A stretch of 6,509 nt of DNA from Propionibacteriaceae bacterium (GTDB lineage: Bacteria > Actinomycetota > Actinomycetes > Propionibacteriales > Propionibacteriaceae). The stretch covers positions 1-6,509 of the forward strand of contig JAISCH010000020.1 in assembly GCA_031265725.1 (NCBI GenBank). Direction: 5' to 3'. Of the stretch, positions 4,899 to 6,509 are shown piece after piece. How positions within the stretch are numbered: position 1 is the stretch's first letter; each line of letters opens with the position of its first letter. The notes under the pieces were generated by a model, which was not told the DNA's origin, did not search any database, and was given only the letters and a program-made list of their open reading frames with translations. A program made the position numbers and the translations under genes.

Positions 4899-6454
4899 CG
4901 CAATTCCTCCTTGACATAGACCGGCCACGGCTGGAAATCGTCCGGTTTGAACGGCCATTTCAGCTTGGTGAAGACGAGTGCTCCCACCACGCAGACCAGC
5001 GTCTGCCCCCAGCCGAAGACGTTCACCATCCAGTCCGGATAGCCGTCGTAGCCGTTGGTGAGGATGCCCACTGACACCTGGACGAGCATGTAGCCGAGCA
5101 GCAACGGAGCCAGCCAGGTCAACAGCAGGCTCCAGATCCGTCCAACTTTGAAAGTGGACAGGCTGGAGAGGTGGTAGGCGAATTCGCCCTGCTTGCGCAA
5201 CACCCAGAAGCAGCCCAGGATCATCAGGATCGCTGATAGGACGATGCCGATATTGTTGGCCCAGTTGTCCACGATGTCGAGCACGTACATGCCGGTGGTG
5301 GTGCCGAAGAGCACGATGGAGATCACCGCTATCACCGACCCGGTGGTGATCGACGCTTTCGCCGGTTTCATCTTGAATTTGTCTTGGAACGCCGAGGAGA
5401 CCACCTGGGTGATGGAAATCATCGAGGTGAACCCGGCCATCAGCAGCGAGCCGAAGAACAGCGCTCCGAAGAACCATCCGCCCGGCATCTCGGAAATCAC
5501 TTTCGGGAAGGTGATGAAAGACAGGCCCGGGCCGGTGATCTTTGAATTCGCGCTGAATTCAGCGAAGGGCTGGCCCGCAGCCATGAAGCCCAGCACCGAG
5601 AACACGCCGATCCCGGCCAGCAATTCGAAGGATGAATTGGCGAAGGCGACCACCAGGCCGGGCGCGGTCTGATTGGCTTTGCGCTTGCGATAGGACGCGT
5701 AGGTGATCATGATGCCGAATGCGATCGACAGCGAGAAGAAGATTTGGCTGTACGCCGAAATCCAGACCTCGGGTTTGAGCAGCGCGTCGAAATCTGGGGT
5801 GAACAGGGCATTCAGCCCGTCCAGCGCGCCGGGCAGGAAGATCGCCCGGACCACCAGGATCAAGAATGCGACCACCAGCAGCGGCAGGAAGATGATATTT
5901 GCCTTCTCCACTCCCTTGGTGACCCCCAGCGCCAGCACGGCGATGCTGACCACCCAAATTATTATCAGCGGGATCATCACACCGGGCACCGGCTGGATTG
6001 ACACGGTCGGCGTCTCCGGCATCTGCAGGAAGCTGTTGTAGAAGAAGTCGGTCGGGTCGGCTCCCCAGGCCGTGCTGAAGGAGAAGACGAAGAAGGACGC
6101 CGCCCAAGCCAGGATCACCGCGTAATACAGCGCGATGAAGAAGCAGATCATCACTTGGAACCAACCCAGCGGCTCCAGCCAGCTCTTGATCCGCCGAAAC
6201 GCCAGCGGTGCCGAGCCCTGGTAGCGATGGCCGATCACATAGTCCAGGAAGAGGATCGGGATCCCAGCGGTGATCAGGGCGAACAGGTAAGGGATCATGA
6301 AGGCCCCGCCGCCGTTGGAATAGGCCACTCCGGGGAATCGCCAGATATTCCCCAACCCGACCGCTGAGCCGATTGCGGCGATGATAAAGCCAAACTGCCC
6401 GCTCCACAATTGGGATTTACGGGTAGCGGCTGCCGGATTCATGTCTTGTGTCAT
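4895..6454 (-). CDS. metP: NSS-family sodium-dependent transporter, methionine/alanine type (MetP-like)
   Basis: A 519-residue carrier with about 12 membrane helices and the LeuT fold. TM1 has GSAVGLGNIWRFP (29-41); A31 and N36 align with sodium-site residues A22 and N27 of LeuT, while S30 replaces its N21. GHRYQGSAPLAFRRI (75-89) is typical of the bacterial MetP-like group, KGVEKANIIFLPLL (180-193) is the usual helix 5 region, AYSQIFFSLSIAFGIMITYA (234-253) is the substrate-facing TM6, and T343-S344 in FAGFTSMISITQ align with the second sodium site in TM8. It should import a neutral amino acid, most likely methionine and/or alanine, with sodium; the adjacent metS-like subunit supports this. 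The start ATG at 6454 has an AAGGGGG (6458-6464) close upstream with only 3 bases between, a tight spacing; Met5 (6442) is a less likely start. Methionine specificity is by family and context only. Confidence 0.9.
   Translation of the reverse strand: MTQDMNPAAATRKSQLWSGQFGFIIAAIGSAVGLGNIWRFPGVAYSNGGGAFMIPYLFALITAGIPILFLDYVIGHRYQGSAPLAFRRIKSWLEPLGWFQVMICFFIALYYAVILAWAASFFVFSFSTAWGADPTDFFYNSFLQMPETPTVSIQPVPGVMIPLIIIWVVSIAVLALGVTKGVEKANIIFLPLLVVAFLILVVRAIFLPGALDGLNALFTPDFDALLKPEVWISAYSQIFFSLSIAFGIMITYASYRKRKANQTAPGLVVAFANSSFELLAGIGVFSVLGFMAAGQPFAEFSANSKITGPGLSFITFPKVISEMPGGWFFGALFFGSLLMAGFTSMISITQVVSSAFQDKFKMKPAKASITTGSVIAVISIVLFGTTTGMYVLDIVDNWANNIGIVLSAILMILGCFWVLRKQGEFAYHLSSLSTFKVGRIWSLLLTWLAPLLLGYMLVQVSVGILTNGYDGYPDWMVNVFGWGQTLVCVVGALVFTKLKWPFKPDDFQPWPVYVKEELR
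4906..4912 (-). promoter_or_regulatory. Shine-Dalgarno of metS
   Basis: AAGGAGG on the minus strand, 7 bases before the metS ATG at 4898 and inside the last codons of metP. It decides the start of this very short gene against longer readings of the same frame. Confidence 0.85.
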
Positions 6455-6462
6455 TTTCCCCC

Positions 6463-6482
6463 TTGATGAATGTTGTTGAATG
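6463..6482. repeat. Tandem 10-bp repeat just upstream of metP
   Basis: TTGATGAATG (6463-6472) is followed directly by TTGTTGAATG (6473-6482); 9 of 10 bases match. The repeat sits immediately before the metP ribosome binding site, with a period near one DNA helical turn. It could be a direct-repeat operator or chance. The remaining bases to the window end (6483-6509) hold no promoter I can name with confidence; the metP promoter probably lies partly outside the window. Confidence 0.35.
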
Positions 6483-6509
6483 CGTAGTAGGGCTGTGTGG
6501 TGTGCTCTG

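Noticed and set aside
4761..5477. 238-residue reading of the metS frame
   Set aside because: Only the last 45 residues look like a protein; the rest overlaps metP out of frame. The Shine-Dalgarno at 4906-4912 and the ATGA overlap set the start at 4898.
6455..6509. SAM riboswitch or other methionine-responsive leader before metP
   Set aside because: Only 55 bases are available and no riboswitch core or paired-stem layout is visible.

Overview
The window looks like chromosomal DNA of a high-GC actinobacterium. The reasons are the G/C-rich third codon positions, an actinobacterial-type SAM methyltransferase with a THUMP-like C-terminus, a MetP/MetS-type transporter pair, and one gene that appears to be transcribed without a leader. 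The genus cannot be fixed from this sequence; a Propionibacteriaceae-like or Micrococcales-like lineage is only a guess. No phage, IS, tRNA, rRNA or CRISPR was found. The longest stretch without a gene is about 109 bases (1877-1985).

Left part, + strand (2-1876): the C-terminal part of a metal-dependent amidohydrolase whose 5' end lies outside the window. After 36 bases comes a complete MFS transporter of the metabolite:H+ symporter type with a strong ribosome binding site. The two probably form a small uptake-and-hydrolysis operon, closed by a textbook hairpin terminator at 1881-1924. The hairpin is symmetric (A-tract before, T-tract after), so it can also stop transcription arriving from the right.

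Right part, - strand (read from 6454 down to 1986): an NSS-family sodium symporter (metP-like), overlapped by 4 bases by a 45-residue single-span membrane protein (metS-like). Next come a class I SAM-dependent methyltransferase with a THUMP-like C-terminus, a TauE/SafE (TSUP) exporter 17 bases after it, and a two-gene cassette that looks like a type II toxin-antitoxin module, with the RHH antitoxin second and a 4-base overlap. The methyltransferase probably has its own leaderless promoter, covered by a near-perfect 21-bp palindrome. The candidate toxin-antitoxin promoter carries two direct 12-bp repeats at the toxin start codon.

Functionally, most of the right half is ordinary actinobacterial housekeeping: methionine/alanine import, a methyltransferase probably acting on RNA, and a sulfur-oxyanion exporter. 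The least explained parts are the candidate toxin, whose family I cannot name with certainty, and the dyad-symmetric and repeated DNA sites at three promoters or intergenic gaps.
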